Shown piece after piece: positions 8,504 to 16,207 of a stretch of DNA of 64,000 bases (the first letter of the stretch is position 1; each line of letters opens with the position of its first letter). The notes under the pieces are model-generated. The model saw only the letters and a program-made list of their open reading frames with translations, was not told where the DNA came from and searched no databases. A program made the position numbers and the translations under genes. The stretch is from Ktedonobacteraceae bacterium (GTDB taxonomy: Bacteria > Chloroflexota > Ktedonobacteria > Ktedonobacterales > Ktedonobacteraceae): contig DASRBN010000019.1 of NCBI GenBank assembly GCA_035653615.1, forward strand, positions 1 through 64,000. The letters are read 5' to 3'.

Positions 8504-9451
8504 ATGTTCTTTCAAGTGCTATTTCGCGTCCTCGGCTCCAGCGACCTCTGGCAGGCCACCTTACAGTTCGCAGCCCTGCTCGTCCTACCGGCCCTGGCAG
8601 GCGTAATCTCTGAGCGCAGTGGCGTCGTCAATATCGCCATGGAAGGCATGATGCTCACCGGCGCTTACGTGGGGGTAATGAGCGCGCTGGCAACAAATAA
8701 CGTCTTCGTCGGCGTTCTCGGCGCTATGATCGCCGGAGGTGTTATGGCGCTCATTCATGCCGTCGTCTCCATCAACTTTCACGCCAACCAGATCGTCAGC
8801 GGCCTGGCCGTCAATATCGCCGCGCTAGGATTGACGAACTATCTGCTGCTTGTACAGACCAACGGTCAGGGCGTGCCACACCTGGTGAATGCCCTGCGCC
8901 TGCCGATTGTCACCTGGGGGCCGCTCGCCAATATACCTTTCCTGGGTCCCGTCCTGTTTCAACAGAATATTATCTTTTACGTGGCCATCGTGATCTTGAT
9001 AGCCACCCAGTTCATCCTCTTCCGCACCAACGTCGGCCTGCGCATCCGTGCCGTGGGCGAGCATCCGCAGGCCGCCGATACAGCTGGAGTCAATGTCCGG
9101 CTCGTGCGCTATCTCTGCGTCATCGCCGGTGGCTTCCTTTCCGGCCTGGCAGGAGCATTCCTGGCGATGGGCATCGCCGGTATCTTCAACTCGAATATGA
9201 CCGCGGGCGCGGGCTACATCGCGCTGGCAGCCGTGATTTTCGGCAAATACAATCCGTTAGGAGCCGGTGGGGCCTGCCTTATCTTCGGCCTGGGCGAAGC
9301 CCTCAGCACGCGCCTGCAAGATACCGGCATCTCACCCAACCTGCTCAGCACGTTGCCATATATACTGACCATCATCGCGCTGGTTGGCCTCGTCGGGCGT
9401 ACCATCCCACCTGCCGCCGATGGCATACCCTATGACCCAGGTTCGGAATAA
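8504..9451 (+). CDS. BMP-type ABC transporter permease 2
   Basis: Second, shorter channel subunit (315 residues) of the same importer. The family loop VVNIAMEGMMLTGA is seen near residues 42-55, with about eight to nine hydrophobic helices in all. CGGAGG within the end of permease 1 gives the ribosome site. The pairing of one long and one short permease next to a BMP protein is the standard layout for these nucleoside transporters. A repeat B palindrome lies in the 44-base gap before the ATPase gene. Confidence 0.92.
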   Translation: MFFQVLFRVLGSSDLWQATLQFAALLVLPALAGVISERSGVVNIAMEGMMLTGAYVGVMSALATNNVFVGVLGAMIAGGVMALIHAVVSINFHANQIVSGLAVNIAALGLTNYLLLVQTNGQGVPHLVNALRLPIVTWGPLANIPFLGPVLFQQNIIFYVAIVILIATQFILFRTNVGLRIRAVGEHPQAADTAGVNVRLVRYLCVIAGGFLSGLAGAFLAMGIAGIFNSNMTAGAGYIALAAVIFGKYNPLGAGGACLIFGLGEALSTRLQDTGISPNLLSTLPYILTIIALVGLVGRTIPPAADGIPYDPGSE

Positions 9452-9460
9452 CACCGTAGG

Positions 9461-9476
9461 GGCCGATTGATCGGCC
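9461..9476. repeat. palindromic repeat family B, intergenic copy
   Basis: GGCCGATTGATCGGCC, arms of 7 bp, preceded by TAGG. It sits between permease 2 and the ATPase gene and leaves GAGGAGGA intact as the next ribosome site. Confidence 0.8.
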
Positions 9477-9495
9477 TCGTGAGGAGGATACACCT

Positions 9496-11076
9496 ATGCA
9501 AGAAAGCACAATGGTTGAGCCAACAAAAGCGCAATCTTCGCCCATCGCCGTAGAGATGCGCAATATCACCAAAACCTGGCCGGGGGTCGTCGCCAACGAT
9601 CACGTCGATCTCATCGTCCGTAGGGGCGAAATCCACGCCCTCGTTGGCGAAAACGGCGCTGGCAAAACGACGTTGATGAATATCCTCTACGGCCTTATCC
9701 ATCCAGATAGCGGCGAGATTTTTGTCAATGGCCAGCGCGCGCATATCACCGGCCCCCGCGACGCCATCCACCTTGGCATCGGTATGGTGCATCAACACTT
9801 CATGCTCATCCCGCCCCTGACCGTGGCCGAAAACATCGTCCTGGGCCACGAACCCGGTAGTCCAGCCTCGGTCTATGATGTCAAAAAGTCTCGCGAGCTG
9901 ATCTTGCAGATCAGCAAACAATATGGCCTGCCCATCGATCCCGATACGCGTGTCGAAAAACTCTCCGTCGGCCTGCAACAGCGTGTCGAAATCCTGAAAG
10001 TTCTCTATCGCGCCGCCGATATCCTCATCATGGATGAACCCACCGGCGTGCTGACTCCGCAGGAGACGTTCGAACTCTTCGGCGTCTTACGCGGCCTCGT
10101 CGCCCAGGGCAAGACCATCATCTTCATTACCCACAAACTGCGCGAGGTGCTGGAACTCACCGACCGCGTTACCGTGCTGCGCCGCGGCAAAAACGCGGGC
10201 GAACTCATCACCCGCGAAACCAACCAGGCCGAAATCGCCCGCCTGATGGTCGGGCGCGAGGTATTGCTGCGCGTCAATAAAACCCCCGCTCACCCCGGCC
10301 CGGTCGTCCTGCACGTAGAAGATGTACACGCGCAGGACGACCGCGGCCTGGAGATTCTGCATGGCGTTAGCTTCGACGTGCGGGCCGGTGAAATTCTCGG
10401 CATCGCCGGGGTCGAAGGCAACGGCCAGTCCGAACTCGTTGAAGCTCTTACCGGCATGCGCAAGATCACTAGTGGCAAGATCACGCTCACCGAGGTCGAA
10501 GATGGGCAGGCCGTCAGGACATATGATGTGACGACAATGGATGCGAAAGCGGAACGCCGCGCAGGTCTGGCGCATATTCCCGAAGATCGTCGCGGCAGCG
10601 GGCTGGTGCTGACCGATTCCATCGCCGATAATATGATCCTGGGACGCGCGAACTGGCCGCAGTTCACCTGGCGTGGCTTCGTGCTTCTCTTGAAGCGTAT
10701 TCTTAACTGGGCCAGAAAATTGATCCTTGAATTCGATATTCGTACCTCTTCTGCCGAGGCCCCGGCGCGCTCGCTCTCCGGCGGCAACCAGCAAAAGATC
10801 ATCATCGCGCGCGAATTTTCCGCCAATCCCATGGCCCTCATTGCCGCGCAGCCGACACGCGGCGTCGACATCGGCGCCATCGAATTCATCCATCGCCGCA
10901 TCATCGAGCAGCGCGACGCCGGGAAAGCCGTCTTGCTCGTCTCCGCCGAACTGGATGAAATCCGCTCGCTTTCCGACCGCATCGCCGTCATGTACGAGGG
11001 CAAAATCGTTGACATCGTCTCGCCCGATGCGACAGAGGAGCAGTTGGGCATTCTCATGACCGGGGGACATCTTTAG
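9496..11076 (+). CDS. BMP-type ABC transporter ATP-binding protein (double domain)
   Basis: Cytosolic ATPase that powers the importer. It has two fused nucleotide-binding domains as in sugar and nucleoside importers of the RbsA/MglA type. Domain 1 has Walker A GENGAGKTT at 51-59, signature LSVGLQQR near 156 and Walker B ILIMDEPT near 174. Domain 2 has a degenerate Walker A (GVEGNGQSEL, no Lys) near 309 and signature LSGGNQQK; the usual DEPT is replaced by AAQPTRG. Such loss of the second site is normal in this family. The ATG at 9496 follows GAGGAGGA. Length 526 is typical. Confidence 0.93.
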   Translation: MQESTMVEPTKAQSSPIAVEMRNITKTWPGVVANDHVDLIVRRGEIHALVGENGAGKTTLMNILYGLIHPDSGEIFVNGQRAHITGPRDAIHLGIGMVHQHFMLIPPLTVAENIVLGHEPGSPASVYDVKKSRELILQISKQYGLPIDPDTRVEKLSVGLQQRVEILKVLYRAADILIMDEPTGVLTPQETFELFGVLRGLVAQGKTIIFITHKLREVLELTDRVTVLRRGKNAGELITRETNQAEIARLMVGREVLLRVNKTPAHPGPVVLHVEDVHAQDDRGLEILHGVSFDVRAGEILGIAGVEGNGQSELVEALTGMRKITSGKITLTEVEDGQAVRTYDVTTMDAKAERRAGLAHIPEDRRGSGLVLTDSIADNMILGRANWPQFTWRGFVLLLKRILNWARKLILEFDIRTSSAEAPARSLSGGNQQKIIIAREFSANPMALIAAQPTRGVDIGAIEFIHRRIIEQRDAGKAVLLVSAELDEIRSLSDRIAVMYEGKIVDIVSPDATEEQLGILMTGGHL

Positions 11077-11117
11077 GGGAGAGGACAGGGACAAGCCACT
11101 ATTCCTACGGAACTGTT

Positions 11118-11630
11118 TCAGCGATACAAAAAATATCCCACCACTCCTGCCAGTCCCAGGATCAGCAGGATATTGACCTTGCGACTCAGCGCCAGCCCGA
11201 AGGCGCCCGCTGCAATCAGCAGCCCTTTCCAATCCACACCGGGCTGGCGCAGAATCGTCCACACCACGGCGAGCAGCAGGCCGACAACCGCCAGCGAGAT
11301 ACCATGCATCGCACCCTGCACCCAGGTTCTATGTTCGATACGCCTGTAACCGGCAGAGATGAGCAGCACCAGCAGCGCGGGAATCGTAATCGCAATCAAG
11401 GCCAGCAGCGCCCCCAGATAGCCATAGGTCAGATATCCCAGGCTAATCACCCACAAACCATTCGGACCGGGACTGATCTGGCCGATAGCAATCGATTGCC
11501 CAAAATCCGCCTCCGTTGCCCAGCCATTCGCCAGCAAATCCTGGTGCAAACTCGGCAAATTGCTAAATCCCCCACTCGAAAAAAGCGATGCCTTCAAGAA
11601 CAGCAGGAAGTAAATGAGGGGATTAATCAT
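11118..11630 (-). CDS. chromate transporter, half-size subunit 2
   Basis: Half-size member of the CHR (chromate ion transporter) family, 170 residues with about five to six membrane helices. The family motif GQISPGPNG is present near residue 49. It overlaps the end of the upstream half by 8 bases, so the two products are probably made together and form a heterodimer, as known for split CHR pairs. Family members export chromate; some may move other oxyanions. It converges on the ABC ATPase gene with no strong terminator between. Confidence 0.88.
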   Translation of the reverse strand: MINPLIYFLLFLKASLFSSGGFSNLPSLHQDLLANGWATEADFGQSIAIGQISPGPNGLWVISLGYLTYGYLGALLALIAITIPALLVLLISAGYRRIEHRTWVQGAMHGISLAVVGLLLAVVWTILRQPGVDWKGLLIAAGAFGLALSRKVNILLILGLAGVVGYFLYR

Positions 11631-12243
11631 GCGGCTGCTCCTCCTGCCCTTCCTTCAGTAAAGGCGCAGGACGTGGTGAAAAGAGCAGCGCGCCAAGGAA
11701 TACTGTCCCAATGATGACAATCACAACCGAGAGTTTTAAGAAGATGACCGCTGCCGCGCAGGCAAGCATGAGAATGCCGCTGCCCAGCAAATAGATCATC
11801 CCTTCTTTATAGCCCTTGCGGATCAAAGGCAGCGCGAAATTCAGCCCAACCAGCAGCATGACCCCGCCGGTAGCCGGAACTACTCCCCTCAACACTGCCT
11901 GCACTGCCGCGATGTGTTCTATTTGCTGGAAAAGCGCTGCCAGCAAGCAGGTAATCGCCGCGCTTGGCAGCAGTAATCCGGCCAGAGATGCGAGAATGCC
12001 GCGTGTTCCTCCCAATTTTCTGCCCAGCAGCACTGTCAGCGCCAGCAGATTAATACCGGGAGTCAGCAGGCATAAATTCCACAGGTGCAAAAACTCTTCC
12101 ATCGTGAGCCATTTATGCCGCTCAATAAAAGTACGCTGGATCAAGAAGGTAGTTGATGCCCCACCACCAAAAGACTGCAACCCGATGCCCACCCAGATAC
12201 GAAAAAGCTGCCATATCGTAGGTCTGGGGTCCTGTAATTCCAT
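11623..12243 (-). CDS. chromate transporter, half-size subunit 1
   Basis: First half of the split CHR transporter, 206 residues. It shows the N-terminal family motifs LQSFGGGA (about 19-26) and LLTPGINLLAL (about 54-64); in most members the second reads PGP, here PGI. About five to six hydrophobic helices. AGGAG lies within 10 bases of the ATG. The C-terminal tail is short and polar and overlaps the next gene. Full-length CHR proteins fuse both halves; here they remain separate genes in one operon. Confidence 0.87.
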   Translation of the reverse strand: MELQDPRPTIWQLFRIWVGIGLQSFGGGASTTFLIQRTFIERHKWLTMEEFLHLWNLCLLTPGINLLALTVLLGRKLGGTRGILASLAGLLLPSAAITCLLAALFQQIEHIAAVQAVLRGVVPATGGVMLLVGLNFALPLIRKGYKEGMIYLLGSGILMLACAAAVIFLKLSVVIVIIGTVFLGALLFSPRPAPLLKEGQEEQPHD

Positions 12244-12321
12244 GAAAGAGACTCCTTTAATTGATATACCTGGAAGTATATGATAGGGCAGAATCCCCAG
12301 ATTAACAATGACCTGTTGCCC

Positions 12322-12724
12322 CTACGTCCCCAACCACTCCAGCCAGGTTGCATGTCCATTGCAGTAAGCAAGCAGCCGCTCGATTTTCGCTCCATTCTCG
12401 TATGCCAGCAGCCTCAATCGCGGACCTTCAGTGCTGATGGCGTCGATAGAAACGCAATAAAGGTCGCGTTTCCTGCCATAGGCGTCCATGAGCGCGGCAA
12501 ATCGTTCGCGGGCTTCACGCGCGAACTGGTTGATCACGAACGTGTGGTAGAGGCATAGCACAGGCTCTTCAGGCACCTCTTGCATATGTCAGCATCTCCG
12601 TATCATTGGAGATAGCCGCGCATAATCGTTCATAGAGCGGCGAAATGCCTGGTAATTCACGCGTGGCAAAGTATTTGAAGTGCCACGCAAGCCTCTCAGG
12701 TAAGAGTTGTTGTGATGCGGTCAT
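12322..12724 (-). pseudogene. broken DUF2332-like gene, internal deletion plus frameshift
   Basis: Two reading frames carry the two ends of one protein family as I remember it. The 5' part (ATG at 12724, AAGGA 6 bases upstream) encodes 51 residues with RLAWHFKYFATRE and SPLYERLCAAI, typical of the DUF2332 N-terminus, and stops at 12569. The 3' part (12585-12322, other frame) encodes VLCLYHTFVINQF and EARERFAAL, typical of its C-terminus. Intact members are about 350 residues; some 200 central residues are missing, so this is not a programmed frameshift. The family has no firmly known function. Confidence 0.6.
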
Positions 12725-12753
12725 AGCTGATCCTTGCGGAAAAAATATACAGG

Positions 12754-12818
12754 TAACAAGACGAATGCAGACACATTTCCCGCGCGGCGCGGGAAATGTA
12801 TCTGCATTCGTCTTGTTA
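12754..12818 (-). terminator. 31-bp hairpin after citrate synthase
   Basis: Arms 12754-12784 and 12788-12818 match at 30 of 31 positions with a 3-base loop. It begins 6 bases past the citrate synthase stop and separates it from the broken gene. Arm length equals that of the hairpins at 5548 and 6981. Confidence 0.75.
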
Positions 12819-12824
12819 TTGCTT

Positions 12825-13970
12825 TCATCGCTGCTCAATTGGCACGAACCGCAAATTCATTGGCCCCACATACTCGGATTCTGGGCGGATCAGGCGATTG
12901 TTGCCAACCTGCTCCAGGATATGGGCGGTCCAACCTGCCACCCGGCTCGCGGCGAACGTCGGCGTGAACATATCGCCCGGCAAGCCAACCGAGGCCAGCA
13001 GCACAGCGGAATAATACTCGACATTGGTATAGAGACGCCGGCCTGGCTTCTGCTCGTGCAACAACGCCAGCGCCAGTTCTTCGACGTGCCGTGCCAGCGC
13101 GAACTCCTGTGGATCGGCCAGACGTGCCAGCTCGCGTAATTCTTCTGCTCGCGGGTCCTCCGTTTTATAGATTCGATGACCAAAGCCCATCAGGCGCTCA
13201 CCGCGTGCCAGCGCGTTTTTCAGCCACTCTTCAGCCTGCTCCCGCGTCCCAATCGCCTGAAGCATATCGCGCACCTTCGAAGGCGCGCCACCATGCAATG
13301 GTCCTTTCAGCGCTCCAATTGCCGCCACAATTGCTGAAACAATATCCGAACCCGTACTCGCTACAATGCGTGCCGTGAAGGTCGAAGCATTCATACCGTG
13401 ATCGGCCAGCAGGACCAGGTAGGCATCCAGCGCCTTCACATGCTCTTCCTTTGGCACCTGCCCGGTCAGCAGGTAGAGGTAGTTCGCGGCATAGCCAAGC
13501 TCTGGGTGCGATTCCAGTGGTTCCAGTCCATTGCGCAGGCGATGGAAAGCGGCCAGGAAGACCGGAAAGCGAGCAGTCAGCGCGATTGCCTGTTCAAGCG
13601 ACGGCTGGCCATGAATCGTGGCCGCGCCCCACGCCGAGACTGCTGTGCGCAGCGCGTCCATCGGTTCGGTTGTCGCCGGCAAATTTCTCAACACCTGCAA
13701 AACGTCTGCTGGCATGCTGCGTTCCGCCAGTAAGCGCACTTTCAAATCCACCAGCTGCGTCCTGTTTGGCAGTTGTCCAAACCACAGCAGGTAAGCGATT
13801 TCCTCAAACGAGGTAGTGCGGGCGAGATCATGGATGTTGTATCCACGATAAATCAGCCGTCCCTCCGTTCCCTCCACCTTGCTCAACGCCGTTGTTGCCG
13901 CGACCACCCCCTCTAAACCACCTCGATTTTGCCTCGGTTCTTGAATCGCTGTCGATGTCTCCGCTGTCAT
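12825..13970 (-). CDS. citrate synthase / 2-methylcitrate synthase family
   Basis: Condenses acetyl-CoA (or propionyl-CoA) with oxaloacetate. The catalytic motifs are present: HGMNAST (His), GALKGPLHGGAP and MGFGHRIYK with the CoA-binding EDPR. The third acidic residue appears as Glu in TNVEYYSA, where classical enzymes have Asp; I recall Glu there in a citrate/methylcitrate subgroup. The ATG at 13970 is chosen for GGAG about 10 bases upstream and because it gives 381 residues, the usual size; the frame is open further upstream but without a ribosome site. A divergent HTH gene lies 244 bases away. Sequence does not decide between citrate and methylcitrate synthesis. Confidence 0.9.
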   Translation of the reverse strand: MTAETSTAIQEPRQNRGGLEGVVAATTALSKVEGTEGRLIYRGYNIHDLARTTSFEEIAYLLWFGQLPNRTQLVDLKVRLLAERSMPADVLQVLRNLPATTEPMDALRTAVSAWGAATIHGQPSLEQAIALTARFPVFLAAFHRLRNGLEPLESHPELGYAANYLYLLTGQVPKEEHVKALDAYLVLLADHGMNASTFTARIVASTGSDIVSAIVAAIGALKGPLHGGAPSKVRDMLQAIGTREQAEEWLKNALARGERLMGFGHRIYKTEDPRAEELRELARLADPQEFALARHVEELALALLHEQKPGRRLYTNVEYYSAVLLASVGLPGDMFTPTFAASRVAGWTAHILEQVGNNRLIRPESEYVGPMNLRFVPIEQR

Positions 13971-14128
13971 TTTAGTTTGCTCCTTTGCTTTTGCGGAAAA
14001 CCAACGGTTTACATTTAACTCGCTGTACTTAGGTATTACCATGAATTTCTATGAAAGTCAATGGTTATTGATGATAATCGATAATACTTGATTTATATTG
14101 ATTTCATTCGACGCGATACCCAAAATGG

Positions 14129-14158
14129 TTGACAAAATTGCCTGTACTTCCCTATTAT
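14129..14158 (+). promoter_or_regulatory. promoter for the HTH gene
   Basis: TTGACA 14129-14134, 18-bp spacer, TATTAT 14153-14158. The neighbouring AT-rich stretch 14063-14090 (TTATTGATGATAATCGATAA) has partial dyad symmetry and could be an operator shared with the divergent citrate synthase gene. Confidence 0.7.
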
Positions 14159-14214
14159 GTAGATAGAAGATTAGATAGCAGGAACATGATGTACTTGCAG
14201 GAAAAAGGCAGACG

Positions 14215-14508
14215 ATGATCGAGCTAGACGGTGAAAACTACCTGGATGGTAACGAAGCCAGCCGCTTGCTGGGCGTGAAGATGTCGACGCTTTACGCCTA
14301 CGTGAGCAGGGGGATTCTCAAAAGCTACAAACAGGGCATCAAGCGGCAGCGCCTCTACAAGCAGGCCGAGCTTGAGGCTTTACTGCGCCTGCGTCCCAGC
14401 GATGTTCCTCTGCCGCAGACTCCTCCAAAGCAGACCAGAGATGATGCCGCGCCACAAAGAAAACTCACCGAAATCCCGCTCGCCGAGGACTGGATTCCAT
14501 ATACATAA
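14215..14508 (+). CDS. stand-alone HTH domain, divergent from citrate synthase
   Basis: Small 97-residue DNA-binding protein of the MerR/excisionase-like HTH class. Residues 9-55 form the domain: NYLDGNEASRLLGVK, then STLYAYVSRG as recognition helix, then a basic wing with KRQRLYKQ. The tail is proline-rich. From memory, the same LLGV...TLYAYVSRG module occurs fused to the front of some citrate synthases in other bacteria; here it is a separate, divergent gene. It most likely regulates the citrate synthase gene or binds its product. The ATG at 14215 has only a weak AGGAAAAAGG ribosome site. Confidence 0.75.
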   Translation: MIELDGENYLDGNEASRLLGVKMSTLYAYVSRGILKSYKQGIKRQRLYKQAELEALLRLRPSDVPLPQTPPKQTRDDAAPQRKLTEIPLAEDWIPYT

Positions 14509-14546
14509 TGATGGTTTTTGACAAACTATTATAGCAATGGACGCCG

Positions 14547-14562
14547 GGCCGATTTATCGGCC
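14547..14562. repeat. palindromic repeat family B copy
   Basis: GGCCGATTTATCGGCC with 7-bp arms, in the convergent gap between the HTH gene and the first MFS gene. Confidence 0.75.
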
Positions 14563-14609
14563 TTGCGGGATTACCAGGGTTTATCACCACAATCGGAAAG
14601 TACTCCAGG

Positions 14610-14686
14610 CCGTGTCATTCTGAGCGCAGCGAAGAATCTCTGGCGCAATGGACACAGATTCTTCGCTCTCGCTCAGAATGACACGG
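14610..14686. repeat. palindromic repeat family A, copy 2
   Basis: Inverted arms 14610-14639 and 14656-14686 of about 30 bp, one arm with a small insertion (GCGAGAG for GCGCAG). Placed between two convergent genes, where it could also act as a bidirectional terminator. Confidence 0.85.
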
Positions 14687-14726
14687 CTGAACCAGTCGGA
14701 TGACCGGTTTTGATCGTGAAAATTCA

Positions 14727-15998
14727 TCATCGTTCAGTCACCTCGCTCAGCCGGCCAGAGTGACGTATATGCGGACTCAAAGTCGCCCACAAAGCCAGCA
14801 TTATATAGCAGCCGCCGAATACCAGTATGGTTGAAATTGCGCCGATATCCTGTAACAGCACGCCTGCCAGCGCAATTCCCACGGGCCGCAGCCCATATGA
14901 AATCAGGCGAAAAGAACTGTTCACGCGCCCCTGCAACTCGTCAGGAATAAGCGCCAGGCGATAACTGAACTGTATAATGTTGTAGTTGGAATCAACCAGG
15001 GCAAATGCCCCCAGAACTATGGCGAGAGCCAGGGGACTTCTTGCCAGCGCGTACAGCAGCAACGTCAGCGTATAGAGCCACCACAGTCCGATGATCGCAT
15101 GTCCATAACGAAAGCGCTTCTGAATGTGAGGCGCGGTGAGCGCGCCGGTAATGCTGCTAACGCCGCCAACGGCAAAGATTCCACCAATTACTGCCGGCGA
15201 GGCATGTTGCTGCTGGGCAAACACAATCACAATCAATGGAGTGCCATAACCGATGGCGCTCAAACCACTATTGAGAAAGGCCATCGTCCTCAATAATGGT
15301 TGATGCCACAGCCACCGAAGTCCTTCGACAATCTCAGCCACCAGCCTGCGCCGCCCGGCTACCCGCTCCTGCTGGAATCTGACGCGAATAAAGAGCAACG
15401 ACAACACGGATACTGCATACGAAAGAGCGTCCGCCAGGAACGGCAATATCTTTTGCAAGCTGAACATTAGGCCACCCAGCGGCGGACCCAGCAGCGAAGT
15501 GATGCCAAATGCGACCTGATTCTGCGCCGTGGCCGCCGGTAATTGTTCTTTAGAGACGACCTGGGGCAGAGCAGCTGTTTCCGCCAGGTCGAAAAAAACG
15601 AACAGCGTCCCCTCGATCAGCGAAACAAGATAAAGTTGTAGAATGGTCAGGTGCCCAAGAGCAAACGCGAGCGGAATACTGCCGAGACTTAGCGCCCGTC
15701 CCGTGTCGCACAGCATCATCACCTTTTTGCGGTCCCAACGGTCGATCAAAGCACCGCCCGGCAATGTGAAGATGAAATACGGCAACTGACGTAGCGCGCC
15801 CACAAGACCTGCCTGTGCTGGAGAGCCTGTCAATGCCAGCACCAGCAGCGGAAACGCGAGCTGCGAGACGCCCGACCCGGTCGAGGAAATGGCCTGCCCG
15901 CTCCATAGTAGCATGTAATCCCGATTGCGCCATAAAGATTTTGCTGCACGTTGTTTCAGCACTTCTTGTTTCGTCGTATCCCCCCTTGTTGAGGGCAT
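14727..15998 (-). CDS. MFS transporter, DHA3/macrolide-efflux-like, copy 1
   Basis: Inner-membrane drug-exporter-like protein of 423 residues with about 12 helices. The MFS loop motif LIDRWDRKKVM lies near residues 81-91. Best family guess is DHA3 (MefA-like) from the N-terminal pattern NRDYMLLWSGQAISSTGSG. The neighbouring gene 16208-17479 is the same length and highly similar throughout, so the two arose by tandem duplication. Both lie on the minus strand, with copy 1 downstream, separated by a 209-base gap holding a large palindrome. The ATG sits next to an 8-bp hairpin that overlaps the ribosome site. Substrate unknown. Confidence 0.88.
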   Translation of the reverse strand: MPSTRGDTTKQEVLKQRAAKSLWRNRDYMLLWSGQAISSTGSGVSQLAFPLLVLALTGSPAQAGLVGALRQLPYFIFTLPGGALIDRWDRKKVMMLCDTGRALSLGSIPLAFALGHLTILQLYLVSLIEGTLFVFFDLAETAALPQVVSKEQLPAATAQNQVAFGITSLLGPPLGGLMFSLQKILPFLADALSYAVSVLSLLFIRVRFQQERVAGRRRLVAEIVEGLRWLWHQPLLRTMAFLNSGLSAIGYGTPLIVIVFAQQQHASPAVIGGIFAVGGVSSITGALTAPHIQKRFRYGHAIIGLWWLYTLTLLLYALARSPLALAIVLGAFALVDSNYNIIQFSYRLALIPDELQGRVNSSFRLISYGLRPVGIALAGVLLQDIGAISTILVFGGCYIMLALWATLSPHIRHSGRLSEVTER

Positions 15999-16011
15999 AG
16001 CACGCCCTCAA
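15989..16011 (-). promoter_or_regulatory. hairpin over the start of MFS copy 1
   Basis: TTGAGGGC 15989-15996 pairs with GCCCTCAA 16004-16011 around 7 bases. The stem contains the G-rich part of the ribosome site and touches the start codon (15998-15996), so it could reduce initiation. Confidence 0.45.
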
Positions 16012-16052
16012 TCCTTTCTACTGTAAAGAAATGCTCTTTAGCGAATGATGAG

Positions 16053-16176
16053 TTTTCACAAACTAGTCCGGCAACAACGCGATGAATCGGCGCCCCGGCG
16101 AAGCAGTAGGGGCCGATTCATCGCGCCCATCGCCGATTGATCGGCCCGCGCCCACCGCCGGACTAGTTTGTGAAAA
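16053..16176. repeat. large palindrome with nested family B units
   Basis: Outer arms 16053-16072 and 16157-16176 are perfect 20-bp inverted repeats. The 84 bases between hold three units of the family B type (around 16079-16095, 16111-16126, 16131-16147). Lies between the two tandem MFS genes. No coding capacity and no target-site duplication that I can see. Confidence 0.8.
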
Positions 16177-16207
16177 ATTCATTACATCGCAAGTAGCAAC
16201 CAAAATA

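Noticed and set aside
10087-11262. 391-codon minus-strand frame opposite the ABC ATPase
   Set aside because: Overlaps a certain gene with full Walker motifs and shows no recognisable domain.
11118-12243. Frameshifted full-length chromate transporter
   Set aside because: Each half has its own start and ribosome site and the family is known to occur as paired half-size genes.
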